From positions 1 through 64,000 of the forward strand of contig CAMXCT020006647.1 of NCBI GenBank assembly GCA_947184155.2: a stretch of DNA of 64,000 nucleotides, given 5' to 3'. The notes beneath the pieces are model-generated. The model ran no database searches. It had not been told where the DNA came from and saw only the letters and a program-made list of their open reading frames with translations. Positions within the stretch are counted from its first letter, which is position 1. Each line of letters begins with the position of its first letter. Source of the stretch: Cladocopium goreaui (Eukaryota; Sar; Dinophyceae; Suessiales; Symbiodiniaceae). Shown piece after piece: positions 9,823 through 25,027 of this stretch. A program made the position numbers and the translations under genes.

Positions 9823-12800
9823 GTCCGAGGTCTTGGACGATGAAGGTTACGTTCATCGAGGGTCTCGGCTCACGCAACTGGAGAGGCTGGGGGCTCAGGT
9901 GGTTTTTTTTAGCGGCTGCAAGCTATACCCCTTATATATATATAATTATTATTATACCATTATATACACGGTATTGTTCATTTTCGATTTCATTCGAATT
10001 CTATTCAAAATGCTCTCTGACATTTTGACAGTAATGGTTCATTTCCCTGTTTCAAACTGTTCAAAGCCTCTTCTTTTCATGCTTACAAGTCACATACCCT
10101 CCGGTGTCATCAAACATGGCTGGAAAATCTCCCAGCAATAGTTTGAGATTTTCCCAGCAAACTAAACCGTATATAGTAGTTAGTCTCATCAAATCCCATG
10201 AAATCACCATTTTTGTTATCGAATCTGATGAAATCACCATTTTTTGGCAGTGTCCAGAGGGTATATGCCTCTTATTCCCATATGACTTTCCCGATTATCC
10301 CAACTATATCAGACTATATCCAACTCAAATCACCATAAATATCCATAAATCACGATAAATATCCATAAATCACCATAAATCACCATAAATATCCATAAAT
10401 CACCATACATCACCATAAATCATGAAACGAATCCCATCAAAATCCCAGCAAAATTGGCAGGAACAGCTCGGAGCCCCCCGAGTGGCGCCTGCGCGACTTC
10501 GCCTTTGCCGCCTACAGCGGACCCAATGCACCCGGCCTCCGGCAGGTGTGCGTCGTTGCGAAAATTTTCCAGGGAAAAATCTGGGGAAAATCTGGTTATA
10601 GTCAATATACATGGCCATTGGTCAAAACCCTGGCACCTAAAATAGCTGGTAAATGGATGTTCATCCCATTAGAATTGATAATAATAGGTTTTGACCCACC
10701 CCCACATCAATATACAAGATGTTTGAGACTACTTACAATAGTCAATGTCGTTAACTATCCATTTTAGAGACTGATGTGGGACATTTCACTATGAATGGAT
10801 GTCTTAATGAGGGAAAATGAATGAACATGACCACACTCTGTCACCGAGGATTGGGGATACATTTGGCCTTACTACGACCGGCCAAAACGACCTCACTAGA
10901 AATGATGATTAGGAGATAGAAGAACATTGACAACTAATGTGCATATTTGCTACATATATATGATATTATATGGCGATGGATTAAAACCCTAGTGTAATGT
11001 ACACATTGAAGTATCTGTGATAGTTAAATTGTACGATCCCACCAAACTTGTGGAAAGTTATACAAGGTGGTGCCCCCTCAGTTTTGTTTGTTGGCTTTTA
11101 ACCACCAGTACCTATGGATATATCATGATATATCTACCATAAATCAGGTAGTAAAATATTAGACTTATATTTAGAAACCAACTTAGCTATCATGAATCAG
11201 CTATATCAACTATATTTATCCCCGTTTTTGATGGTGAAATCTCCATTTAAAGACCACAAGTTGGCACCTCACCAGGACAAACACCGCCAGGTCCAGTTTG
11301 GCCGGAAGAGTGTGTGGGCCTTCGCTGCGGCAAGAGAACACACTGAGGCAAGTGAGAAAGATCTGGAGAAACCATGGGATTTTACCACCAAAAATTGGGA
11401 TTTCATGGGGATTAAGCACTGAAAATTGTGGTTTTCATGGGATTTAATGAGGATGATCATGGGATTTATCAACGATGGGGATTTAAAGGTCATATTCTAT
11501 GGGTTTATTGGGGCACCACCGATCTGTTTCTATGTCTGAAAATAGGGTGTACCATGGTATGCCACAAAACTTTCACCGGATTTCCGATAAACCCATGGGA
11601 ATTTGGGAGATGCGGATTGCAGGATCATAAACCACAACTCGCAACTGTTAAGTGGCGTTTGTGGTGTTAGGAACTAACCCAGTTACAGATGGGATAATCC
11701 CAGCATCTCCGGGGACTTTGTGATCAATATTATCAACCATTCATATACGATTCAAGTGTGATGAGAACCCCTATTCGTATCCCCTGAATGCGACTATGAA
11801 TTAAGAATTATGCTAGTGATCCTAGATTCTTGTTTGGGTATCAGGCCGTGGAGTGCACTTTAGCAGTTGATACCATGTATTGTCCATATATTATCCATTT
11901 CCCCCTTGCCTTTTACTACTAGCCATTACGATGTTTGTCATCGCAAGTTGGATGCTTTGATACAAAATTCATGCAAACTTAAAAAGCCTTAAAAATCTGT
12001 GATTCATTGCTTTCCCCTTCTCTTTTTTTTGGGCGCAGGAGATTGTGATCTTTCGCAAAGGCTCTGATGCTCGCAGGAAGTGGGGGAGCCCGTTGTGGGG
12101 ACGGAGATCCGGAGAGTTCAACTGCCACGTTCGGCCGCCAGGTGGGACGAAGATGCCATGAAGGAACCCAAAGCGGGTCCAGGAGCCTGGCGATCCCAAA
12201 TGCGAAGCCAGGTGCTGGTATATTGACCTACAAAACTGGGTGATTTATGGGGTAAACGTTGGTAAATAATGGTAAATATTCCAGCACCATGGTTCGCACA
12301 TGGGTATGAACTGATGTTTGTTGCTGAATTTCTAACCAGTAACCACCGATTAGCATCCATGAACATCACCAGGATCGAACCACCGAATTCGGATAGTTCA
12401 ACGATAGTTCAACGATAGTTCAACGACCATCTTTGCCGCAGACCACTGAGGCAGTGACATGTTCTTCCTGATGAAGTCTGGAAACCCGGAACGGGGGAGT
12501 TGAAACAGGTCATGCCATGCCATACAGGATGATGAGTTGCTACTGGCTGGATGGTTTGATATTCATTGCTATATTCATTGAAATTCATTGGATGTCTTGT
12601 ATGTCTTGTTGGTGGATGTTTTGTTATCATTTGCAAGGGTTTCTTCTGAATTTTCTTGCTGGATGTGTGGTTATCATTTAAAGATTCCATGGCTGAAAAT
12701 GGATGGACATTCCCAAATCCAACGGATTATAATATATCACATTTCAATGAATTTCAATGGATTGATTAAAACATATTAAAACAATGTAAAACATATATTT

Positions 12801-15800
12801 ATATAAACACACACACAGATACATATACAATATATATATATATATACATACATATATATATATATATATATTGATGCATCAGATTTTGATGTGACATTCC
12901 CCATGAAACAACTGGCCATTTCCGCATTTTCGGAGCTCGCAATGCTGGGCCCCAGGATGCGGCAAGTCTCCGCGGACACGCCTCTCTCGAAGCAGTTCAA
13001 CGGTCAGGATCTCAGCTGAATCGTTTCTTGGTATCACTGAGATTTAATGGTGGTTGAATGGTGTTTGATGGTGGTTTAATGGTGGTTGAATGGTGTTTGA
13101 TGGTGATTTAATGGTGGTTGATGGTGGTTAATGGTGGTTAATGGAGATTTAGCCTCTGGTAAACTAACATAGCGAACTGGAAAATCACAATCTTTAATAG
13201 GTAGAACAACTATAAATGGGCCATTTTTAATAGCTATTTTAAATTACCAGAGGGTACTTCCAGTCCAAGGAGAGTGGGGCTTCTGGGAGAGTTTCTTCGT
13301 TCCTCTACTGGATGAAGAGACCACCATGCAGGCCTGGGATTTTCTCAGTCATGGTCCCTGTTCCTCGGTTCCTCGCTTCGACTTGTGCTGGCAAGATCCA
13401 AGTTTTAGGAGGATTGGTCGGTGGTTTCAAGAGTTTTTCATTGGCCCCAGGGACTCTCCTTTGGGGGTTGAAACTGCCAGGTGATTTCGAGTTGCAAGTC
13501 CTAAAATCCGGTGACTTGATATCCCCTTCACATCCAGCTGTACCCCATCCCCCTTGCGGCTTCGCCAGTCTTTTGCCTTGATGGACCCAGTGATGTGTGA
13601 GGACTGGGGTCTCCCTGACGATTTTTCCAGGTGGGATGGTTCCCTGGTTACCTCACAGCTATGTCTCAAATTTAGCGAGTAATGAAATTCAGTGGATGCG
13701 GCTTTCTTACTCAACCCATCTCACTTGGTGAAAAATTGGTGACGATCCCCACGAACTGAGTTGTGAAGCCCTTGGGGTCGATAAATGCCACCAGAGTCAA
13801 GTTAGTCAAGTTCCAAGTTTCAGTCATATTATTTGGACAGATGATAATGATTTGGTTGGTCTGAAAATAGGGTACTTCCCCAATTCCAATTGATTATATG
13901 ATTCATATGATTCTTGTGCCATCTTGTGCCCATGAAACTCAGACAAATCATGACAAACCCGTTGCCGCGCCGGATGTCCGCGTCATGTGATTTTTGTTGA
14001 ACCTTGGACCCGGTTTCCGGCACTTCTTTTATAGTCACCTGCTGCGGATGCGCCCCTTAAACTTGCGGTTGGAAGGCTGACCTTACATGACTTACATAAA
14101 ATTACCACACCAAGATCAATATGAACGGAACTATCTGGGTTTCTAGCTTTGGCGTTCGCACCGTGGCCTATCCCTGCTTTGCTAGCGGAAGATGCTCAAA
14201 ACTACTGGCTGTAGACCTAGTAGGTGGGCTTGCTGCAAAGCCACCAGCAGTACAACTTGTGACGTTTTGAACAGGGCCTAAATAGTTCAGTCCATTCAAA
14301 AATCCCATGGATCCGATGATATCCCCATATCCATTTGGCTTGGAAACAGAACACCCATAATATATTGGTTTATATTGGTTTCCAAAAAAATCACCTAAGT
14401 ATCCTAGGCGAATTTTCAGAGTTCCATCAGATCATATCCGATCACCATTTCATTCCAATGACCACTAGACGGAACTCGCAGGACTATTTTGGACCTCGAC
14501 GTTTACCGGTGACGTGCCATCCATGTCAGAAGGGCCAGGCTAGACTCCTGAGGATCAACGATCAACTGATGGATTTAATTTATTGAATTTATGGATTTCT
14601 TCCAGGTGTTGAAAACATTAATCAACATTAATCAACATCAACATTAATCAACATTAATCAACATTAATCAACATTAATTAACATTAATCAACATTAATCA
14701 ACATTAATCAACATTAATCAACATTAATCAACATTAATCAACATTAATCAACATTAATCAACATGATCAACATTCATCAACATTCATCAACATTCATCAA
14801 CATTCATCAACATTAATCAACATTAATCACCATTAATCAACATTAATCAACATTAATCAACATTAATCAACATTAATCAACATTCATCAACATTCATCAA
14901 CATTAATCAACATTAATCAACATTAATCAACATTAATCAACATTCATCAACATTCATCAACATTCATCAACATTCATCAACATTAATCAACATTAATCAA
15001 CATTAATCAACATTCATGAGCATTAATCAACATTAATCAACATTAATCAACATTAATCAACATTAATCAACATTCAACATTCATCAACATTCATCAACAT
15101 TCTTCAACATTCATCAACATTCATCAACATTAATCAACATTAATCAACATTAATCAACATTAATCAACATTAATCAACATTAATCAACATTAATCAACAT
15201 TAATCAACATTAATGTGTCCTTTACCAACATCAATGGATCGCCATCTTTCGCCCTATGGATCTCCTCGTGTCCTCACATGAGATTTACAATCTTCGGATG
15301 TCCAATTTTTAACCCAGTGGTTTATCATGGTTTATCATCAATGTGGGAAAGCCACTAATGAACAAATATTTACGATAAACCATTTCTATAAATGATGATA
15401 AGTAAAACCAATGGTAACCCAATGGTACAGTTTATCATAAGTATAAACCATCCCCAAAACCATCCCCACATGGTCGGAGCAGGTCCTGACGATTCCGGAG
15501 GATCTCGTGGTCAGATACACCCTGAAGGCAGCAGTTCGGGAAGTGCTTTGGTCGTTGCCTGTCCAATCCACTTTGATATGCCATACCCATGACGGATCCA
15601 TGGTGCTGCTATATATGGTAACATGAATCCCATCAATATACCCCCGAATGTTAGCATATATACCAGCACCATGGATTTTATGGGATATAATATTATATCA
15701 ACTGATTATATATGATAGGGGCGCATATTTTTTTTCGTAGCATGAATTAGCATGGTGCATGCCTGTGATGTTTCAGTGTTGTTTCATGGTTAAGTCAATC

Positions 15801-18800
15801 ATCGCGTTTCATCGGCCACGCCAAAGAGGCATCAGCCAAAGTAGGTCAACAAAAAGACAGAGATATGGGTATGGGTCAATACCTATTAATACCATTTTTA
15901 GGGGGATGAACATCCATTTACCAGCTATTTTGGGGTTCACTAGGTACCAGGGTTTTGACCCATCCCCATATGGAAAAACAACAGCAGTCTAACAGTCATG
16001 TGGTAAACCGAATCATAAGCCATCCCAATATTACCAAACACTGTTGGTAAAAGTCGTCCCCGAATGGTCGGTTTATTGGGTTTCCCACATTACTTACTGT
16101 AGCTTTTCTAAAGCACTTGCCTCACCTACAAATGGCATCAATAGAAAACTCAAGGTGTTCAACAAGCATGACCTGTGCAATAACAAGAGTTGCGTGCCAT
16201 CAGGGCTTGCACTTCAGGTTATCATCCAAACCAAGTCAACAACAGGTTGCGCTGGTCGGTGGTTTTTAATTGTTGATTTCCTTCCTCGTCTCAGATGATA
16301 ATCTCCAATGATTTTCATGCTCTTCAAGGGTTTGACACCGCCAGCCATTCATAAATTTGTGTTTGTCAACTGTTTGTATCCCAAGTTTCGATGGTTATAT
16401 CTGGTAGCATGTATCAGCTATATCTGCTCCGATACCACTGCGTTCTGCACTGAAACTACTCACGTTGTTGCAGCCTTTTAGAGAGCATCTCCAAGCTTTT
16501 CCAGGTGGTTTGCAAAGACATGGATCAGTGGTCTGATCTTTGCAACAAAATTGGTTCGGGCGCCCGGCAGATTGAACGTGGCAATGGTGGCATGGGTCCT
16601 GGTCAACTCCAATAGGTTGAAGTGGGGGTCGAATGATGCCATGAAAACTTCTGTGGGGCAGCAGACCAGCCCTTCTTTTTCTGGGAATACTCATATCGGA
16701 CCCATCTTTTGCTCTCGGCCATGTTGTCAGGTTGGTCAGGTTGAAGATTATTCAGTCTGCACTCTACTGTGATTCATCCCTTTCGCCCATGAAACCCTGG
16801 TGCAATGTGGGCCAATTCAATGAGGGAGCTTTTAAACTCAATAATTATATAATTCCATCCCAGTAACAAACAACAAAAGGATGTCATGATAAACATCATT
16901 CCAGTTTTCGTGGTATACCCAATTTGTTCTAATTTCAGATCCCCCGATCAAGGATGATTTGTTATTGGGTTATCCCCGTTCGAATTTCCACTACAGAATG
17001 GGTGGACTTGTGATAAGTATACAACCTGCTGTTTTTAGTCAATTGGAGGGTTTTAGATTGGGGTCGGTTGCCATTTTGTAGCAAACTGCGCTTGGGCCAT
17101 ATCCAATTGTCATTTTGTAGTAACAGTTTTTTTTGATTTTTGATAGGTATGTTAAAACCAAAACCCATTTTGTAGCATTTTGGAGCTGTATGATTTGTAG
17201 TTGGTATTCCTCCTTGTAGAAGTTGCATCTTGGATTTCAAGTTTGTAGTAAACATGCATTTATGCCGTGATGGATCGTGGCAATGTCATTTTGTAGTAAT
17301 TGAACTTGTGACAAAAAGAGGGAGACAGGGAGCTACAGGGGTTGGTTGCTACAATATGGTTTGACCCGACGAGGGGGTCCTTGACTGCTGTGAGCGATCT
17401 TTACTTGACTTGAGAAGAACAATCCAATACTCATTTTGTAGCAATTGGAAAACTCTTTAGGCTTGCTCAGAAACGAATATTCATTTTGTAGCAAGAGACA
17501 ATCCTACTTTTTGCATGAGACTCTGCATTTTGTAGCCTGCTAGCTTGGGAAACTTTTCCATACCTACAAAGAGACGGACCCAACTACACTAGGTTTATTC
17601 AAACGAGGATATTGGGTTTATTTTGTTAGAATTCGTTAGAAGGGACGGGATTATCATGACCAGCTTCCGTTCAGTCTGTCAATTGGCTGAGGTGAAGACA
17701 TGACGATGCAGGACGCGGTTCGTCGAGAGCGACAACTGACCCAACCAAGGAATTTTGGAAGTGGAAAAGCTTCAGATGAAGTGTGGAAAAACCAAGGCCA
17801 AGATATATACTTGTCATCAACTTGCGGAAATGCACAATGAACATCAATGAACTGGTTTTTTCTTTGGCAAATCCAAGATAATTACACTGGTCACTCGTTG
17901 CTGGAATGTTTCCTAAAGGAAACCGCCTCTCGGATCATTTTCTGGAAATCATGGTCATTTCGTTGTTTCACAGTTCCTCGATTTGGAAAGGACACTTGCG
18001 TCATCGAGTACAAACACCTCAAGCATGGGACTGAGTTGATCCATGGGCTCGGTGAAATATCCATTCGAAAGGTCACAGATGATTGATCTTTAAGGGCACC
18101 CATGTTCCTTCTTAACTTGTTGACTATCAAACTATATGTTGTTAACTACCAAACATTACCAAACTATATGTGAACCATTATGAAACAATGGTTAACCATT
18201 ATGAACCATTAACTATATATCAAACAACTATGAACCATTATGAAACTCTTAGTTGTTCAAACGGTGCATCCCACTTGAATCAATCTCCATGTTTTGGGGG
18301 ATGCCAAGCCACCGAAACGGAAGCTCTTCTGCCGGCTACAAAGTTGGGTTATAGAACCAGGAAACTACTTTTCAACATGTTTGCAGGCTTCAGGGCTTTG
18401 AATATGTTTGAATCTTTCACCAAAAAGATCATTTCTCTCAAGAAATATCCATATAAATCATCACAAATCATTCGAAGAATCTTGGGTAATTAAAGATATG
18501 CATACTGTTTGATACTGAACATCATCCCTTTCCCCACTCATAGATGGTTGCGAAATCCACCAGTTCATAGGTAAACATCCCAGTTTTAACCATCCAAGGT
18601 GCTGCAGGATGTCATTTTTTTGGGCCCCCTAAGGCCCGGGGACGAGTGTGTGGAGGCGTATCATGAGACCACCGGGATCGAGGAGCCGAAGCCGCCCGTG
18701 ATGTGTCACGACTGGCGAGCTGAAATTTCCTGAGAGTACCTATGGAAATGATGTCAGTTTACATATAATATATATATATATGTATATATATATATATGTC

Positions 18801-21800
18801 AAATTCACCATTGTGTATGTACAGTTATAATATGTTGTAGTGAAATGTTGCTTTTAGGGATTTAGGGGCTGTTTTTTGTTGCACTGGCAGGAACACGCGC
18901 GGCTTCTGAAGCGCGACTTTGAGCAGCTCAAGTTGCCGGTGGTCGGGCAACCTGTGTTCACAAAGGAACGGAAGGGTGAAGCCACAGGAGCGTTATACAG
19001 ATTATGCAGTACAGGATGGTGCCCCCGAGTGATGTTTGTTGGTTTATAACCCCATCAAAATATAATTATAAGTTATATAGTATCATACACTACTGTTATA
19101 ACATAGTTATAAACCAACTTAGCTAACGAACTGGGGCGATGATCATCATCATAATTCACTTCTCACTTTTCCCAAATCTTGGTATCTTGTCATCCCATTT
19201 GGTAATTTTGACCATACCCCACATGGCCCCAGTGACCCATTTGGTCGCTGAGGTGCTCACATTCGAGTGTGACATGAATGTCGCAGCGGAGTGGAGGTGT
19301 CCAATATGAGTTGACCAACTCCTCGTTGGATGGATTTTGGAAAATTGCCAGCTTGGATTACTAGGTAAACATAGGTCAACATGGATTTCCCCTGCATTGA
19401 AATTGGAAACTCATCTACATATATGGTATTGAGGATTTTCCATTGCCATGTTTGATTACCAGAGAGTATGAAATACAACTTGACGATGTTTCTCTGTCAA
19501 TCAAGGTATGAAAAGAATTCACTACACTAGCTGTTTGTGCTTGACATGGCTATGACGCAGAATCTCACATCATGCCAGCTTTCTTTGGCTGTCTTTCTAT
19601 GCTTCAAATGGAATTTTGTTGGCCACTTATCCATCATCCATGACGGCTAGCCATCCCAGCCATCCCATCCCACCTGAGCTGCAGATCTGCCAACCCATAG
19701 GCCTGATATGATCTCTCTCCAGCACAAGTTCGATGCCTTTGGTACCGCTTCTGGGTTGCACATGTTGCACTGCGCCACGGCCGGGAATTTTTCTTGCATG
19801 ATTTGCTGAAAATTCTTGTACAATAGTATAATGTTATATTATGTGTATATATATATGTATATATATATATGTATATGTATGTATATATATATACTGTATA
19901 GAGCTGAGAAGAGATGATTTCCCAATAGACTTGGTGTGGCATTTGACTTAAGTCTTGAACTCAACTGCAAGCAATGGGTTTGGCACCCCTTAGTGTGTCT
20001 GTCTTTGAACAATGGAACAATGGAAAGTCCTGTGATTTCAGTGCTGCGAGTCCAATGCCAGAGGATCAAGGGGGAATTGCATCAAACCACTGTAGATTCG
20101 AACGAAAACTCACTGTCCAAGCAATTCAAATTTCTGGGACGGTGGTCCACTGAGGTGTATCATTCCAACCTCCTGGGCGGATTCAGTTCTCTCAGCGGCG
20201 CACGTTGGAATCCCCGGGGTGCAGTTGGGGTTGTGAGTAACTCACTATGGTAATAGGACTCCATAAGATGGGATATGACCCCGGCCCCAAACTATGGTTA
20301 CCCTCTGGTAATTTAACAGTTTGCTATTGAAAATGACCATTTATAGTTATAGTGGATTTACCCATGAAACATGGTGGTTTTCCATAGTTTTTTGTATGTT
20401 TACCAGAGGGTATACCAGCCACTGATTTAAGTGGAACTGCGGCCCCAAGCCATGTGAAATTCCACCGTAGGTCTGGTAGCTTTGACGAAAGAAATCCAAT
20501 GGCTTTCATGGAAGATTTGAAATGCAACACACAATAACTTTGGGGTGGGCTTCAAGTTTGACCTGTACCAATTCCTGGATGCCGTGATATGGATTTTGAG
20601 ATGAATTGACATTTGAAACCTTAATATTAGATTCCGTGATATGGATTTTTAGATGAATTGACATATTAGATTAACTATGCTTTTCACATCCTATATGTTT
20701 GAGTGCTCTTCTTGCATTCCTTTCAGACGCGTGGCCCGGGATGCTCGGACCAAAGGGTCTGCATCTAGAGGTGTTTCCTTGCACCCACTAGCCGATACTA
20801 GCCGCATGTTCACCCTTCTTTTCACTTGTCTTGCCAATTTGTAACTGGGTCCAACCAATTAAATCAGATTAGTTATTTCATATATTTCATATTATATACA
20901 TCATATTACATGTGTGTATTTATATATCCCATAGGATCCATGGTGCTGGTATATATGCTAACATCTACCATCAATAATATACCCCAAATGTTAGCATATA
21001 TACCATACATGGATCCTGTGGGATATACACACACATTATAATATGTAACATTATATACATCATATAATAATATATATATATATAATACACACACATGTTG
21101 ATTTCTGTTACACAACTCTGACGCTGCTCGAATTGAAGCGAGCCATCCCAGGTGCTGATCCCTGGCATCCCATGGCGCGACTGGCGGTGAATGCCTTGAA
21201 TAAGGCGCGGTTACTTCATGGGGAATTTCTCATGATTTCTGATGAGAATTATATGGACAATATATATATATGGTAAACTTATTAATAAGTTGTCGAATAA
21301 GGGTATATATAACTGATATATTTTAACTTGGACATTCTGATTCTGATGAAAATCCTCGGATATGGGTATGATGGGTATAATGGGCTTATTTTTATGTTTT
21401 TTTTTAAATGTAATTGATGGCCAATTTATGGTCATTGTGTTGATGATAAACCACTGGGTTTCAGATTTGATGTAGTTGTTTGTCTTCAGATATCTTCAGA
21501 TTCAGATGAATCAATGATGTAGCTGTTTCAAAAGCTACGGTAGAGGCCAAAGTAGATGCTAGTGTTTGAGAATTGGAAGATAGCATATAACTCTGGTTTT
21601 TTTTTTCGGATGCAGTTCTGCATCAGAATAGTTCAGCGGACAAGCCACGTACTTAAGATTTGGATCAATACTGAGGTCCTCTGCTGAGTTTGACACGTTT
21701 CGGTTGATTCCATTGCCACGTCCCACTACGAGTCGTTCTGCAAAGGTTCCCCCCGGCTCAGCTGCAAGTAGAATCACCTGGGATATCATGATCATTTTCA

Positions 21801-24800
21801 TTTCAGTCAAGATCAACCAACCTTTTTTTCTTTACGAGTTTAAGAATTAAGCCAATCATTACACTCAACTCAATATAATTATATATATATAATGTTAATA
21901 TATTAATCTTATTTGGTTGATCTCTTTCTTATTTACCCAGTCCAGCAAATCATCTTTTTGCTACGCCTCTGTGTGGAAATCGCCCAGTTGCTGGCGCGCT
22001 TTCCGGACATCCGCAGTGTCCTAGATCTGGGCTGCGGCGACATGTCATGGATCCAGTGCCCGATGGGCCGATGGGGCGACAATGCTGGTTTTAAGCAATA
22101 ACAACGGGACGATAATGGCCTGGTTGGTGGTTTGGAACATGGCTGGATTATGACTTTCCATTGGGAATGTCATCATATGACTTTTCATTGGGAATGGAAT
22201 AATCATCCCAACTGACGAAGTCCCATATTTTTCAGAGGGGTATACCTCCAACCAGATGGCGATTGAAATGGGATTCGTGGGGATTTTTTTAAATATGATT
22301 TGGATCAACGAGAAAGCTAAGTTGGTAAACATCATGGGGAGTCCAGTCCGAAATTTGTGAGGGGGGTGTTAGGGGTCCCACATGGTTTTAGATGGTTCTA
22401 TTCAACAACAGTTGTATAGTGAATTGGATGAAACCATGGCAGAATTGGAGTTTTGGGCTTCGCTACCTGGTAGCTCAGGTTCGATTGGTTGAGAGCCACT
22501 CCCGTCTGAAGCCATGGATTGATGGTCTATGCTATATTCATACCGTGGAAATTGAGGGATTTGAGGAGTTTAGCTTCTTCCTCAGTTGATTTGCCAGGAT
22601 TGTTTCATAGATCAAGCCATTTTTGATGGCTTTGGGCACCGCGGTGCAGGTATTTTCTGGAGGAACACAAGCTGATCAACTACGTTGGTGTTGTCTGGAA
22701 GCCCAGTTTACACGGACACGTGGTGTGGCACGACTGGTGGTAGATTGCTGCAGTTATTTTGGGTGTTTTTGTCCAGTCGGAAATCCAAATTGTCAACATC
22801 ACCTACACCAATTGTAGCACATCCTTTTGGACCATATTTCCTTGGGAAACCTTAGTTGGGTAATTAGTTCAAGGTGGTTTAGCCCTTAGCCATTTTGATT
22901 GGCAGTATTCCTTTTGTTTATCGGTGAATCCCTGATGTCTTAGTCACTAGTCCATTGGATGACCCATTGCTTTGACAAGTTACTCCCATGGATGGCAATG
23001 TCAGCATTACGGTGACAATAGACCTAACGAGCATACCCCTAGCCTGGGTGGAAGTGATTTTTTTTCTGAGAATTGGGACATATGGTTGCGGATCAATACC
23101 TATAGAGCAAATACCATTTTCAGGCGTATGAACATCAATAAATCCTAGTTGTTTAATGTGAACTACAGAAAATGCCATTAGTTTTAGCATGTTTTTACCC
23201 ATCCTCCTTGATTCAGTGGCCTTTAAAACCAGTAGGGATGCATAGCGATGCATCTATCGCACATGTTTAATGATGGGATCTCCGAGGACATCACACCATT
23301 CTGCCTGGCCATCAACTTCCGGCGCTTCCCAAAGAATCAGCTGCTTGGCTCCAACGGCTGGTTTTTTCCATGGGCAGAAGGTGACTTAAAATCTGCTGCC
23401 AAACTTGTGATTTTCGCCATGTTTCACATGAGGATTTTACCATCACCTCATGAAACTTGGGTCTCAAAATTTGGGATACCCCATGGAATTGCTTAAATTT
23501 GATGAGGAAAACATGTCTGAAAACATTTTCATGAAAACGGCCGATTAGGGATTTTCGGATTTCATGAATTTCTGGAAGACTTAGATGGAGCATGATGACA
23601 GCTACGCAACTGGTGTACTCACTGAGTGTACAATCCAGGTTTGTGGTTGGATATACTGTATCTGTATGACATCCAAATCTCGATTGTTGCTTGAAAAAAG
23701 TGCTAAATCATTGAATTCCATAGAATTCCCCTATGTTGGGTGGTTAACATTATTTGAAATCCACCATTTTGATTTTGGATCGCCGTGTCTTGGCTCAGGT
23801 TCATTCAGACGGATCTTTCCAATCTCTCTGGGATTGAGGTGGGAGAAATCTAAGTCTCGGTACCATGATGTTGGGGCTTGTTGGGGCTTGCAAGTTTGTC
23901 ATCGCAAACAAACCATCAGTATCCATCAGTTAATGGTTGGATGGTTTGATGATGGTTTCTTTGCTTCGCTGAAAAAATGTGGGATCTTTTGGACATTGCA
24001 ACTTTTGCGAAGGTTTTTCAGCGCACGAAAGTCATATTTTATTCCATGGTGGATGTTCCACCCATTTTTCGCACAAAAAAGGTTTCCCAAACTTCGTTTC
24101 AACGAGGTCGAACCTTTCCATTTGAACGGTGCATTCCTGACACCAGCACACCAAACGCTGGAACACTACCAGCTACGTTCATAGAGACCCTTTTTTTTTG
24201 AGTTGGTTGTACTTCTCAGTTTTTAAGATTCTTTAAGTATGGTTTTTTCTCTGATTGCATTCAATGAATCCACTGGTCACACATCAGTTGCCACAGGTCA
24301 TGCCACAGGGCTGCGATGTCGTCCTAGCGAAGGATGTCCGGATGCCCATGGGTGCGTCTTCATCGTCGATAGCTTCAGGTTGAAATCCCATTGATGGTTA
24401 ACTAATGTTAAGTAAATATGGAGGTTAACTGAATCTTCAGATATCTTCAGATATCTTCTGCCAAAAAAGAATCTGATAGACTTAGAAAAAAAAGCTGGTT
24501 TGAAACATGTTTGATCAATCCGCTAATGATCAAATCGGCATTCATCTCCGCAGGAGAACTATGTTCTACGTCCTAAAAAGTCTGCAGCTTCCTCTTTTTC
24601 AGCTGAGCATATCCACAGATGACCCCCCGAGGTCTTCAACTACATGACGTTGCCAGATGCGGCTGGGGACACCTGGAGCGATGTCAAGTCAGTAGTAGGG
24701 ACGTGGAAAACAGCAACATGAATAGTTTTGTCACATTGTTTGATCTCAAAACCTCAAACCACAACATACATACATACATACACATACATACATACATATA

Positions 24801-24802
24801 CA

Positions 24803-24833
<31 letters not shown>

Positions 24834-24996
24834 CATACATACATACATACATACATACATACATACATACATACATACATACATACAGACATACATACAT
24901 ACATACAATACATACATACATACATACATACATACATACATACATACATACATACATACATACATACATACATACATACATACATACATACATACA

Positions 24997-25027
<31 letters not shown>

